A stretch of DNA of 64,000 nt from Chrysogorgia sp. JL179-B06 (GCA_035772405.1 JAYKKM010000018.1:204501-268500); one strand, 5' to 3'. Positions 32,501 to 41,824 are shown, numbered from the stretch's first letter. Numbers and translations are program-made. The notes: generated by a model from the sequence alone, not told the origin.

Positions 32501-32957
32501 ACTTCATGATCTGGCACAGAATTATCTAACATAGTTTCATTTAAACATATAACATCAAAACGACAGTGTTGATGATATATTCTGAACTGTTCAATATTTT
32601 TTATTAAACTTCTAATATTTAAATGGGCTATTGTAAATCCCTTTGTTGTGTTTTTATGTCTTGATGCGGCTGATTTTGTTTGATTACTCTGTTTAGTTAT
32701 TTCTGCATCTATTTGTTTTCTAGTATTCAAATTATCATGACCAACATTATTTGTGTTGAATTGGCTATTCTCAAGGGCAATAGAATTTCAATATTGTTCA
32801 TTTTCTGAGTTAAGATATGTCAAGATATCTCTAGCCAGTGCTGCTGTTCCGCTTCTGTTTAAATGAACACCATACATATTTAAATGTTTTGAGTCAATAT
32901 TTTTGTGGGCAATAAAACCACATTTATTGATTGTGATGTGTCTAATTAGTATAATTT
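29597..32957 (-). mobile_element. LINE-C, nearly intact ORF2 region
   Basis: 3.36-kb minus-strand non-LTR retrotransposon. The 5' end is truncated at about 32957 inside an SGNH-like tail (GVHLNRSGTAALARDILTYL) that is in frame with ORF2 except for one TGA at about 32790. The 3' region has GGGCTACCGTTTTTAAATAA and a short (TACAA)n tail. Few lesions suggest recent activity. Confidence 0.9.
29989..32730 (-). CDS. LINE-C ORF2: endonuclease and reverse transcriptase
   Basis: 913 residues. The N-terminal part is an APE-type endonuclease: IAHLNIRSL, CLNETML (catalytic Glu), NSWYRPP, GDFNCDW, and GISDHSQI near residue 245. A linker follows, then the RT from about 505: APIFKSGDKTQTTNYRPIS, FLDLKKAFDCVNHEIL (motif A), KCGVPQGSTLGPLLFLIYIN (motif B), SMFADDTNV (motif C), TLNKEKTEYMIIGS, LGIIVDEQLLWKGHV and LPHFDYCSLVWDNC. 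The frame stops early. The expected C-terminus (NNTDYALQKPNTNFMKKSI, YSGASLWNNLPKDTK) continues in another frame to 29820, so one frameshift lies near 30000. It nicks target DNA and primes reverse transcription there. CR1/L2/Jockey group. Confidence 0.92.
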   Translation of the reverse strand: MNTRKQIDAEITKQSNQTKSAASRHKNTTKGFTIAHLNIRSLIKNIEQFRIYHQHCRFDVICLNETMLDNSVPDHEVKINGYEIIRKDRNRHGGGVAMYIRDSINYKHRSDLDHEGLEIITAEIFKPKAKSFIINSWYRPPATTLEVIDKYEECVRKMDSENKEIVLIGDFNCDWMHYKSNNISPQTRKLFDLTELFQFEQLIKEPTRVTEISSTMIDLAFSNRPELIVRTSVEHIGISDHSQIIVTRKISIPRKEPKIVKTRQFKNYNVNAFRADLDEILQTLSSGEIDPNALWREWKTKFLYVADIHAPSVTRKVRSEYAPWLTDAIKKYMYHRDFLKKKAIKTGSTYTHQAFKRARNDLNKLIKNTKANYYMNALNKNMKNPKEMWKTINKLTNKKSKTTHVNEVSVDGQVITESREIADTFNTFFSEIGPQLADNLQESGTLPSDYITPSCSKFEIQTVTTAEVFKSISAIKVTKASGQDGISPKMLKESADIIAYTLTIIFNQSILTGTFPDDLKVAIIAPIFKSGDKTQTTNYRPISLLSVVAKLFEGLISNQLIVYLEANDILSQEQAGFIKNYSTQTSLLATTNNWLINMDKGYLNGVIFLDLKKAFDCVNHEILIRKMALYGFSEHTLDWFTSYLSNRIQICKVEQVLSKQEIIKCGVPQGSTLGPLLFLIYINDLPNCLLQSTASMFADDTNVTTKGKSAVEIENILNIDLDKIHQWLLANKLTLNKEKTEYMIIGSRQRLATVDNDPNIKLGETHIKRVRQIKTLGIIVDEQLLWKGHVNNVVTKASKGIGMLRRMKKFVPKPILINVYNAIVLPHFDYCSLVWDNCSICLQEKLQKMQNRAARVITGRSYDVPSANVLGELGWKSLEDRRKYNKLLFMHKIKHNTLPNCMTSMFSVNNNSI

Positions 32958-33159
32958 AAAAGACGCCAGACAATATGTTGAAAGTCAGCCTGGAACAGCG
33001 CTTTGTAAACAAGAAAGTAAGTGAGAAATGTACGGCTAATAAAATGAAATGAAATGCAGAAATCCCAATTAGAAATGGATGTATAATATCCCCCCTCTCA
33101 TTCCTTTTGAAGATTAACAGGGTAATTAGTGGGGAATATGAATTCACGGATTTACCATT

Positions 33160-33206
33160 GTTTCAGCCCCGCGCCTCCCTGTATACAATCGAAGGCGCGT
33201 CATCAG
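33160..33206 (-). ncRNA. Hammerhead-like core with longer stem II
   Basis: Minus strand: CTGATGA directly followed by CGCGCC, a loop of about 18 nt, GGCGCG, then GGGC and TGAAAC. The stem is perfect; extra bases before GAAAC depart from the consensus. The surroundings look like the 3' end of an otherwise lost PLE. Confidence 0.4.
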
Positions 33207-33415
33207 CCAGACGGGTATCATTAATTTTCTATTGAATATATATTCACCCAAAAGAACAAGGGAAAACGAGTCATATGGAATATAATTGTTAATAAATATA
33301 TTTATTTACGATAAAATTACTCCTGGTTAATACATGCTGTTGTACTTAGATTATTATCGATTCTACTGGAAGGTTTTCTGTGGCGATGAGTGATGTCGAC
33401 GAAAATCATTGGCAA

Positions 33416-33660
33416 TTCGACCAGCTGTTGTGGTCTAGTGCATTATACCACACATGGCTATGAGTTGGGAGCCACAGGTTCAAATCCTGGGTCGGACCAC
33501 CACTCAGGGTCTTAAAATAATTGAGGAGAAAGTGCTGCCTTTGCAATAATACCAGCAAAACCTTAAATCGTAGGCCTTCGGAACCCCTATAATTGGGCTT
33601 TTAGCTTGTTGGGATATTCCGTTCATCAGTCAGAGTGATAAATCTAATAAACTAAACTAA
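33416..33660 (+). repeat. tRNA-derived SINE, second family
   Basis: A tRNA-like head (GTGGTCTAGTGCATTATACC as A-box and D arm, GGTTCAAATCC as B box, closing GGTCGGACCACC) is followed by about 150 bp of body and an AAACTAAACTAAAC tail. The tRNA part is 72-80 bp long, but the attached body argues for a SINE. Confidence 0.65.
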
Positions 33661-33664
33661 ACAT

Positions 33665-35886
33665 CGATGCCCTCATGCCCAACTGTTCTGCAAAAGACTT
33701 CATTGCATCAGTATCGGTGTTCACCATTTCAAGGCTCTTCACTGTTGACTCCAGATAGTAATCGCATCTATAACCTTGAGGTCTTCACATTGAAGTATCT
33801 CCGTCATTCGCTTGGTTTTGTACATAATATTCTTCATGAACATGATTGAGAGCACAAAGTCAAACATGTTAACTTTGTGCGTAAACCGCAAACAGAAGTT
33901 CTTGTCTTACCATCTCTGGTTTCTACAATTTGGCCAGGCTATTAAAGATTGCCTTGTAACTGTTCAATACTGATTTTATGGACTTCGCTCGAGCTGCTCA
34001 TCGTGTTCTTGAGAGGTTTCGTCTATTTAATAAGTTGTCTACCTCCAAATCTTGATTTGACGCTTGCAGGGACGTCATGCGTTTCATGTTGCTATAGCTA
34101 GTATAAAACACGAAAACATATTCTAAAACATTAAAGAGCTCTGCAATAATGGGGCTTTCCGGCTTTGCAGCTGTGTTCTATGACCGTGTTGGATCGGTGT
34201 GCCAACATGGGATATATGGGACATTCGTTCAAGGTTATCTTGGAGTTTCTTCTGGACAGTGGACACCATTAAATCTTCCAGACATTGGCGCAGTGTAATC
34301 ATAACTTTGGAAACAAAGCTCATTCAAATTGAACCCATGCTTTGTTCAAGATTCGATAATCTCGGTTGCTCCTTCTTCGCCGGTCTTGTCCTTAGCTTCA
34401 GTCAGTGACATCAAGCGTTCTCTTGGCTGGCCCATTTTGTCCACATAACGGCAGGCCACGGCAAGGCGATGCTTGCTATCTGCCATAACTGAGTACATGC
34501 TAGGATTATTGACCTCTTGGATGATGCGCTTTTGAACTTGTTGGCCAATAAGTGTGACGTAGTACGGCCTCATCCGAGACGTGCTCAGCCAATGTTTCAG
34601 TTCCGGATAGTTCGATACTAGTTGTACAATCTCATGCCTGAAGTTTCCATTTTCGTCACTTCCGTGGTCTCTAAAAGCAATTCCCTGACGTCCAAGGGTC
34701 TTGGTGATATCCAGCAGTATCTCCATTACTTCTATTTTGCTAAAGATCTTCCTCTTGTTGGACGAGTGCGAAACGCTTGACTTTTTCCAGAAGGGCGTCA
34801 ACGTTTCCAGATGCTCTGGTGAAATGCGCATACCAGAGAACTGCGCTTTTGTGGCTTTGGGTTGAAAAATGTTTTGCAAGTTTACCTTATTTCTTTATGC
34901 CACAACACTTAAACTTATGCCACGACGCCTTCGCTGGTCCACGACCAAACAAGGAGCAAACGAAACAGAAAGCAGCATCATTCGACAGGCTGTATTCGAA
35001 ATGAGGGTACTCTTTAAACCATGTTGGATTGAATCGTGCTTGCTTGCGTCTTTCATTTGTATTCTTGTTATTGCTGGTGGGATATCGTTGTATAAGATGG
35101 GCGGCTGTGATCAAATTCTAATAAGAAGATTCTAATAAGTCTTTTCTGGTTATTGGCAAGATGGTTTGATCCCCCGGCACGGGCAGCGTCGCCGTATTAT
35201 CCTAGTCGTAGTCGTCAAGTTCATTCTTTGAACGTTCTAGTTTTTCAAGGACCTTGGACGAGAGCTTCAAGAGATTATAGTTGATGACTCTATTACTTGT
35301 GGAAATTTCTGCTATTCTAATCAGAAAATGTTCTTCATGGACGCTTTCTGCGGATTCAATTTCATTAAGAATAGCTTCGCTATACGTAGCCTCGATTTTA
35401 GTTATACTGAAGCTGTCCTGCAACAGTTTATCCAGTGTTCGCCATCAGTGTTCACAGGAAAATTTCCAATTTCTGTAATTCCGACTGCTATAGTTTCTGT
35501 AGATTTCTTCATGTTTATATCAGGTTTATTTTAGTTAACTATTTAAGTAAATATTGTCTGAATTTTGAAACAAGAAAGATATGATTCTATGAACTTCATT
35601 ATGCTTAATGTTGTCCTTCAAATATATTTGAATCTTGCCTATTACGACCTCTCCTCCTGAACATACCTTTTTTATTTCTGTGATTGTGCCAATACGAACG
35701 GATTTGCTGCACTCCTACAGTTTCGTACCCAATAAGCTTGCCTTTTTTCAATATATATCCATGGTACTTTTTGTTGTGTTGCCGCCGATAATCTTCATCA
35801 AATATTTGCTTACAAACAAGACATGTCAGCTTAATTCTCTTCCGCTTGCGTTTCAGTTGGTTGTTGTCCATTACTTTCCAATCCAA
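33665..35886 (-). pseudogene. hAT transposase remnant, ZMYM/TTF-finger type
   Basis: Minus-strand pieces in order: a C2H2-like finger near 35820 (CLVCKQIFDEDYRRQHNKKY), a charged linker, a TTF-type zinc finger at 34887-35060 (RFNPTWFKEYPHFEYSLSND, AAFCFVCSLFG), then DITKTLGRQGIAFRDHGSDE and NGNFRHEIVQLVSN of the RNase-H-like hAT core, VMADSKHRLAVACRYVDKMG, a YDYTA.MSGRFNG segment near 34290, and FDFVLSIMFMKNIMYKTKRM near 33830. At least six frame breaks. Related host genes are called ZMYM1/6-like. Its TIRs were not found, so an old domesticated-type gene remnant cannot be ruled out. Confidence 0.75.
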
Positions 35887-36119
35887 TATATTTCAAAATG
35901 TTTCAGCTAATTGTTCTCGATTGACTTTTTACAACTCAGTCAAGTCAGTCAACTCTATATTGTGTCATTGTTATAAAATATCGGCGATTTCACCCATGCT
36001 ATTCATTGTATAGGTTGAATGAAGGGGCTATAACGTAAATTCGGTGCGTGATTTCTCCACTTGATCAAGGTAAATTTTGCTTTATCATTGTCAATGTTTC
36101 CTAGTTACTATAAATAAAC
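35887..36119. other. Unassigned gap
   Basis: Short non-coding interval between the hAT remnant and the IFT140 retrocopy. Confidence 0.4.
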
Positions 36120-36880
36120 CTCATCCAATGGAGTCAGAGTGGAGACAGGCTTGTGACTGGTGACGAGGATGGACTTAGCAATCTGGAAGTCAGATTCCAT
36201 AGGGTCATCTTTCCCAGACCCCTCTCTACAAGCATGATTGTGCATGATTGTGCATGCTCCGTAATAACCTACTGCCCTTTTAAGCTACCTGTCACGCAAG
36301 AAAATGCCATTGACATGGTTGGCCTTGCTAGGGCAGCTGTCAATAGAGACGAGAAAGCACTGGATATGTTTTCATGGACTAAATTAAGGGGTAAAACAGA
36401 GTACTAGGTCAATTGCTAATTCATTCTTCTTTGGCACAGCAGATGGGAGTGTGTTTCATGTTGATGACAAGGGTCATTCTACATCTTCATTTGCTGTTGA
36501 CGGATGTGTAAACATTTTACTTTACTACGAAAGAAAAGATGTGCTTGTGACTACGACAGAAAACATGATGTTTGAAAAAACACACTCTACAACCTGATGC
36601 AACAACTGATGAGATTATAAATGTTAAAATATTCAGTGGAGGTATAGTGGAAACAGTTTTATAATCTGGGGACTTGGCGTTTTAACCACAGCTTCTGGTG
36701 AAGCTGCTGTAAGAATTTTGGACTTGACCATGATAACAACTATGTGCTATCATTGGATATACTACTTGATATACTATAAAATGGAGAATATATATCTTGC
36801 ATTGCTTATTCTAAAATCAAAGGGATTCTGGGAAGAGGTACAAATATGGGTAAAGTGGCGACGTGGCATGTTGTAAAATA
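36120..36880 (+). pseudogene. IFT140: IFT140 retrocopy, decayed
   Basis: Consecutive segments match the N-terminal WD40 region of intraflagellar transport protein 140, an IFT-A subunit of cilia: VITYCPFKLP, then LARAAVNRDEKALDMFSWTK, GTADGSVFHVDDKG, VNILLYYERKDVLVTTTENM, a decayed TTASGEAAVRILDL, and YSKIKGILGRG with MGKVATWHV. Animal proteins have the same order and similar spacing (for example LAKAAVSGDEKALDMF in human). Several stops and frameshifts are present and no intron interrupts the match, so a 5'- and 3'-truncated processed pseudogene is the simplest reading. A poly(A) tail was not identified. Confidence 0.8.
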
Positions 36881-37163
36881 GAACAAATGTAGATGGAGAT
36901 CAGAGATGGGAGTTGTTGCTCCGAATGAGCCACTAATGAACAAGAAGCGGAAAACCACACAGTGCGAGTTCCAGATGGTCAGCAAACTATAGTGAGAACT
37001 CTTAGCGTGCGAATAATAAAGCCTCCATCTTATCTGAAGATTTATGAAACAAACTAACTGGTCTGCAGATGACATTTACTATTATTAGTTAATAACATTT
37101 ACTTAAATTAGTTGTCTAAATTAGCTGTGCGAAAAAATACTGTCAGATAAAGAGATATATATG
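36881..37163. other. Possible further decay of the retrocopy
   Basis: Short frames follow but I cannot align them with IFT140; nothing else recognised. Confidence 0.3.
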
Positions 37164-37715
37164 TTATTTACCGGCTGGGAGGTCCGTACTGGAAAAATAT
37201 TTTCCCGAAGTCTTAGAAGCGGCCCGAGACCGAAGGTCGAGGGCCGCTTCTGAGACTGAGGGAAAATATTTTTCCAGTACGGACCGACCAAAACGGTAAA
37301 TAACGTGTTTATTTTTTTCGAGCAAAGTCAAAAAAATTGCAATTTTTTGGCGCGAAAAGTTGCGAGAGGTCCGTACTAGTGTGATACGGACCTCGTACTC
37401 AGCCAATCAAAAGGCTCTATATTTTCGTTACGGACCTGAGTTACGGACCTCAAAAAAAATATATATATGTTATTTACCGGCTGGGAGGTCTCGGGCCGCT
37501 TCTGAGACTGAGGGAAAATATTTTTCCAGTACGGACCGACCAAAACGGTAAATAACGTGTTTATTTTTTTCGAGCAAAGTCAAAAAAATTGCAATTTTTT
37601 GGCGCGAAAAGTTGCGAGAGGTCCGTACTGGTGTGATACGAACCTCGTACTCAGCCAATCAAAAGGCTCTATATTTTAGTTACGGGCCTGAGTTACGGAC
37701 CTCAAAAAAAATAAA
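37164..37715. repeat. Two tandem foldback units
   Basis: Unit 1 (about 37160-37466) holds a hairpin 37164-37303 with arms TTATTTACCG.CTGGGAGGTC and GAAAAATATTTTCCC, then a unique part with GGTCCGTACT and GATACGGACCTCG. Unit 2 (about 37467-37715) repeats it almost exactly but has lost most of the left hairpin arm (37470-37554). A related architecture occurs at 57717-58130 and 58937-59035. Confidence 0.8.
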
Positions 37716-37884
37716 TTACGATATTTGATAGGGTCGACCCTGCAGTGAGGCCGCGAGAATTATTGCCGGGGACTTGGAGAATTGAACAAGATGTACTTGA
37801 TAAGCCTTAAGGTCTGAGTAATAAAACAATGATTTACATGCTTTTCAGTACTACAGCTTTGATTACCATATTTTTTTGTTGCAT

Positions 37885-38008
37885 GGATTGAAATCCATCT
37901 TCGAATGAGTCTGAAGGATTTGGATTTATTATTGAACAGCTAATCAGCAAACCCTATCAATGTCCGGACATATTTAGCCCATCCAAGACAAGGGGGACGC
38001 ATAATTAC
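37885..38008 (+). repeat. Repeat R3, left part only
   Basis: Matches 29029-29155 (GGATTGAAATCCATCTTCGA, CCTATCAATGTCCGG, AAGGGGGACGCATAATTACA) with an extra 40 bp inside. The remainder of R3 is displaced to the right. Confidence 0.65.
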
Positions 38009-38389
38009 AGGGTGTTTCTTTCCCGGTTTAGAACATTTACATATGGATACTTGCATCCGATCTAGTTGTTCCATTATCTCCTGCTTTAGCTGCGCCAGCT
38101 CAAGGATTCGGCCGGTTCGGTATCCCCACAGATTCTGTAGATAACAATGTTAACGTTTTACTGCAATAACTTAGTTCCCTATACCAAACATTTCCTCTTT
38201 GATGTTGTCTTTCCAAAAGAGATATATAAGTTAGCAAAGTGTTTGCATTCTGTGTATATACCTGATGATTTATTCGCAAATAAACCAGATTAGATATGTA
38301 AAGCATAAATAAAATTAAGGCGTATGAACAGAAAAACAGAGCAAGTTTAAAGAAACGGAGCTGAGGCAAGCATTGGATGGTTTGGGTTA

Positions 38390-38860
38390 CATATATAAAT
38401 AGTCTTTCTTTACGAGAAATTTAAAACGCTGCAGCTACCCCATACCCTAAACCGTTTCCCAAAGCGAGCTAAGCATGCAACTTCAAGCCAGGGTGTTTGC
38501 GTCTGCTTATAATATAAACGCAAAATAGCAGTTTTCATATATTTGCAACATCATTTTATTCTGTTAAAGCTATTACCAATGACGATAGGAAGTGCGACAG
38601 TGGTCGAGGCCTCAACCGGAGTAATTCGTTACCTGAAAGCATGAGAGTACAGCTGGTCGAAGGTAAGTGTTAAGCGTCTCCTAACTCTTCCTCCTTGTAA
38701 AGGTCACGGCACTTTTATAAATATTGAAGTAAAATTTCTTATATTGACAATGTTTGCATGAGAAACTTGTCTCTGTGTCATTCTGTATACATATAAAAAT
38801 AACAATATATCATGAGATATCGGAATAATAATGATAACTGGGTGCTAATCGTCCTTACTC
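38390..38860 (+). repeat. Segmental duplication, unit A
   Basis: First of two tandem copies sharing AACCGTTTCCCAAAGCGAGC, the exon described next, a donor, and an intron start with CTCCTAACTCTT and GGTCACG.CAC. It provides the empty site for the MITE in unit B. Confidence 0.8.
38475..38662 (+). pseudogene. Signal-peptide-like first exon, copy A (frameshifted)
   Basis: Homologous to the exon at 38987. ATG at 38475 opens MQLQARVFASAYNINAK and then a stop, because of small insertions relative to copy B. The downstream frame (FYSVKAITNDDRKCDSGRGL, NRSNSLPESMRVQLVE) remains open to the donor GAAG|GTAAGT. So the 3' part of the exon is conserved while the start is broken. Confidence 0.4.
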
Positions 38861-38986
38861 GCAGCCGGTGGTTGAATTACGAAGGGAGCAGATCAAACAT
38901 ATAAAGAGTCTTTCTTTTACGAGAAGTTCTAAACTCTATATACTAGCACTACCCTAAACCGTTTCCCAAAGCGAGCTACAGTAAGC

Positions 38987-39155
38987 ATGCAACTTCTAGC
39001 CAGGATGTTCGCGCCTGCTTATAGACGCAAAATAGCACTTTTCATATTTGCAACATCATCTTATTCTGTTAAAGCTAAAACCAATGACGATAGGAAGTGC
39101 CACAGTGGTCGAGGCCTCAACCGGAGTAATTCGTTACCTGTAAGCAGGAGAGTAG
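38987..39155 (+). CDS. Signal-peptide-like first exon, copy B (intact)
   Basis: 169 bp from ATG to a donor (GTAG|GTAAGT), ending in phase 1. The product starts MQLLARMFAPAYRRKIALFI, then FATSSYSVKAKTNDDRK, CHSGRGLNRSNSLPVSRRV. Residues about 16-28 are hydrophobic and end in SVKA, as in a cleavable signal peptide; the following part is basic with one Cys. I do not recognise the family. The coding part and donor are kept in both copies, which favours a real exon. The next exon is not identified with confidence. Confidence 0.4.
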
Positions 39156-39166
39156 GTAAGTGTTAA

Positions 39167-39375
39167 GGTTAAGACACACGAGGCGACAAATCACGGGGGC
39201 GTGTCGCGGGACATAGGAAAATAAAATAACATTCTTTGATTGGTTTATTTTAATTTTGTCGTAGTGGTTTATTAAAATTTTGTCCCCGTGACAATTAAGA
39301 TTTCGCATGTGTATATACGACAGGATTTGTCCCTGCAACACGTCCCCGCGATTTGTCGCCTGGTATGTCCCAACC
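39167..39375. mobile_element. MITE with TTAA duplication in unit B
   Basis: 209 bp, ends GGTT.AGACA.AC.AGGCGACAAATC in inverted form, TTAA on both sides (39163-39166, 39376-39379). Unit A has the uninterrupted site GTGTTAAGCGTCTCC, so the boundaries are certain. Confidence 0.9.
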
Positions 39376-39498
39376 TTAAATCATCTCCTAACTCTTGCAT
39401 GCTTCTTGTGAAGGTCACGACACCTTTATAAATATTGAAGTATATTTCATATATTGACAGTGTCACTGTGCCATTATGTACTGTTTAAAACACGACTG

Positions 39499-39848
39499 CA
39501 GTGGCGTAACTACCATGGGCTCAGACCGGGCGAACCTGGGGACCCCAAGGCCCCCAGGCAATCACCCCATTTAATACTGAGAAACGAAAAACGCACGCAC
39601 GTAAGAACAAAATATCCATGTGGTAGTGTGATACTAACATTTTTGTAAAATTTTACATGTTATATGTCGTTTTCTGACCATCAGAATTCTGTAAAATCTT
39701 CCCCCAAAGTGCATGAAATGGCATTTCAGAGACTCTAGATTTCAAAATTTTCTGGGGGGATGCCCCCGGACCCCCCTATTGAGGTCTCGCACTTTCGGCA
39801 CTCGCCCTGGTGGCCCTCACAAACTTTCACCCAACGTTACGCCACTGA
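39499..39848. mobile_element. hAT-like MITE
   Basis: Ends CAGTGGCGTAACTACC and GTTACGCCACTG (inverse), with imperfect 8-bp flanks (AACACGAC and AACACGAG). Internal GGGGGGATGCCCCCGGACCC is typical of non-autonomous hAT-like elements. No coding capacity. Confidence 0.65.
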
Positions 39849-39918
39849 ACACGAGCAGCAGTGTTTTATCAGGTTTAAAAGTGGTTTTAGACCTGATAAA
39901 ACACGTGCTGCTCGTGTT
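39849..39918. repeat. Palindrome
   Basis: Arms AACACGAGCAGCAGTGTTTT and inverse, with ATCAGGT at the inner side, around a 16-bp loop. It abuts the hAT-like MITE. Confidence 0.8.
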
Positions 39919-39996
39919 TTGAACAGCTTCAAAAACGAACCTCGGGACTTCCAACAATAGTGTTAATAGATTCATATTCGACACTGTCAGATTGAC

Positions 39997-40130
39997 TGTC
40001 AGTAGTTTGGACGAAAATTTGCATATCATTGTTTTCACGGCCGAATATTACCGTAAACTTCTTGAACAGTCAACACTTCGATCGCGTTTAAGAGCGGCTT
40101 CTCAAAGACAAAAATACAGGTTAGAATGGA
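39997..40130 (+). CDS. Candidate exon
   Basis: Open frame reads SLDENLHIIVFTAEYYRKLL, EQSTLRSRLRAASQRQKYRL, EWNK up to a donor (AA|GTAAGG). A TTGACTGTCAG acceptor is possible at the left. The composition looks protein-like (helical, charged), but no family is recognised and its phase does not join with the exon at 38987. Confidence 0.25.
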
Positions 40131-41065
40131 ACAAGTAAGGAAAATGTTTCGTCGAGAGCGGTTTTCTGCACTATTAGTTTATCACACTATTGCTATGAAG
40201 AAGATAAAGATAAATCAAGAAACTTCACTTTGGACTGAAAATCTCGCACTCAGTCACAGCGAGGAAGGTATAAGCTTTCAAATTCGTAAGCAACGTTGTA
40301 ATATAAAAGTTGAATGCTCATGGTGTTTGTCTTGACTTCATGTTCATTAGTATATTGTTAGAATTCTGAAATAGAATTTCAATTTCTACTAGAAATTGGC
40401 TTCTTGATAGGCCGTTTACTCAGGTAGCTCGATGAATTTTATATAAAATTGCATGTTCATTAGTATTCTTTATATAAAACGTTCCAACAAAAAATTATTA
40501 TGTGGTTGAATTACGAAGGGCGCAGATCGAGCGTGGCCGAACCGAAGGTATATTAGATTGTTATAGGTACAGCAATCAGCATTAAAACGAACTTATAACA
40601 TAATCTCACGTCTATCTATCTATCTATGCTTGCGATACTTAGACTTCACGAGGTTTGAAAATTTTCAGAAAATCATGAAGTCAATTAGAAATATAGTCAA
40701 CCGTTGCTGCCGCTCAATTGCTAGCCTGCTTCCTACAAAAGAAGAGCCTGCAGTATGCGGAGTAGGCAGATTTGGCATCGCTATTTTGGTGTAATGATGT
40801 TAAGTTTCACGAAGTGTCGTAATGGCAAACTTTCAAGTGATTTTGTCGAATAATCTCAAAGATATACCTGGTTTTCTAAAAACGTGTAAAAACCTCGTGA
40901 CGCCGGTGGTTAGCATTTGCATATCACAAACGTCTAAATATCTCAAGAACGACGTGAGATATGAAAGAGCTCTAAGTTACATTTCGTTTCATAAACACTT
41001 TAAAGGCGCATCAGGCAGCCTGCACCCCGCACATCTAAGATCTATATAGTGTTGGTTTTACAGAG
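40131..41065. other. Unassigned, one R3 piece
   Basis: R3 phrase TTGAATTACGAAGGGCGCAG at 40501-40530, a (TCTA)n run near 40610. A 75-residue frame at 40822-41049 (FLKTCKNLVTPVVSICISQT) has no recognised domain. Confidence 0.4.
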
Positions 41066-41246
41066 AAGGGAAACCGGAGAACGCGGAGAAAAAGCCTGGA
41101 AGCACGGGAGAGGCCAACTACAACAACTCTACTCACATGAGTTTCAAGCTCGAGGATCAACACGATGTTATTCCCGGATTGTTACCCATCCAAATAATAA
41201 CTGCGTCCGATCGGGCTTAACTTCGGACTGGAGCTGTGTGTGGTAG
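41066..41246 (+). CDS. Candidate terminal exon
   Basis: Follows a good acceptor (TTGGTTTTACAG). Two frames are open: one with GEANYNNSTHMSFKLEDQHD then VIPGLLPIQIITASDRA and a stop; the other, rich in Arg and Cys, ends LTSDWSCVW. Codon usage does not decide. R3 sequence (CACCCGTACTTC) follows the stop. Unrecognised. Confidence 0.2.
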
Positions 41247-41612
41247 CACCCTAACAGCACGCACCACCCGTACTTCAAAATAATACGTTTCATTGTATTT
41301 TATTAGTTTTGCTAGCTATATATCAAACTTTCGGTTAACAAAACGTTTATCGTATTTCGTGTATTATATTTCCAAATTTTGCCAATACAAGTGACGGCAA
41401 ATTTGTGGTTTTATCATTGCGTTGTTTGCTTGGTAATAATCGTCTTTGGTTACCTTCGGTATGCGTAAAGATCTTGAGACGTCTTTTTTGAGAATGTATT
41501 TTCATTGGAAAATAATGCAAACTTTTCGTTTGTTTATGCGCTGTTTCGTAAGATTTGCGATGGAATCAGCCTCGCGCGCGGTAACTGCAGGTTTAAGCAA
41601 ATTGGCACTATA

Positions 41613-41760
41613 ACTTACTGCGCATGTCTACGACACTGATTTCCGCCAAATTGAAGAGTTAAATGTTTTAAAAGAAACCGTTAAGAAAAATAAAATTGCC
41701 GTCAAAGGAAAATTTAAACAGTTGGTCAGGAAAATAGCCCGGTTAACAGCAAATAGAAAG
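41613..41760 (+). CDS. Candidate exon, basic helical segment
   Basis: Reads YDTDFRQIEELNVLKETVKK, NKIAVKGKFKQLVRKIARLT, ANRK up to a donor AAG|GTAAGG. Amphipathic and basic; similar N-terminal segments occur in LTR-retroelement Gag proteins, but this is only a resemblance. A MITE (41825) lies just inside the supposed intron. Confidence 0.3.
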
Positions 41761-41824
41761 GTAAGGGGTCTAGGTAAGAAGCATTGGTGTTCTAAAGGCT
41801 GGAGAGCTGGTTCAAGTAAAATCA

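Larger units (their letters stand above)
38866..39480 (+). repeat. Segmental duplication, unit B
   Basis: Second tandem copy, beginning after an R3 piece (TTGAATTACGAAGGGAGCAG). Contains exon copy B and the TTAA MITE at 39167-39375. Confidence 0.8.

Noticed and set aside
33419..33500. A host tRNA gene
   Set aside because: A SINE body and tail follow directly and the D-arm is irregular.
35635..35910. Plus-strand hydrophobic frame
   Set aside because: Antisense of the zinc-finger N-terminus of the hAT/ZMYM remnant.
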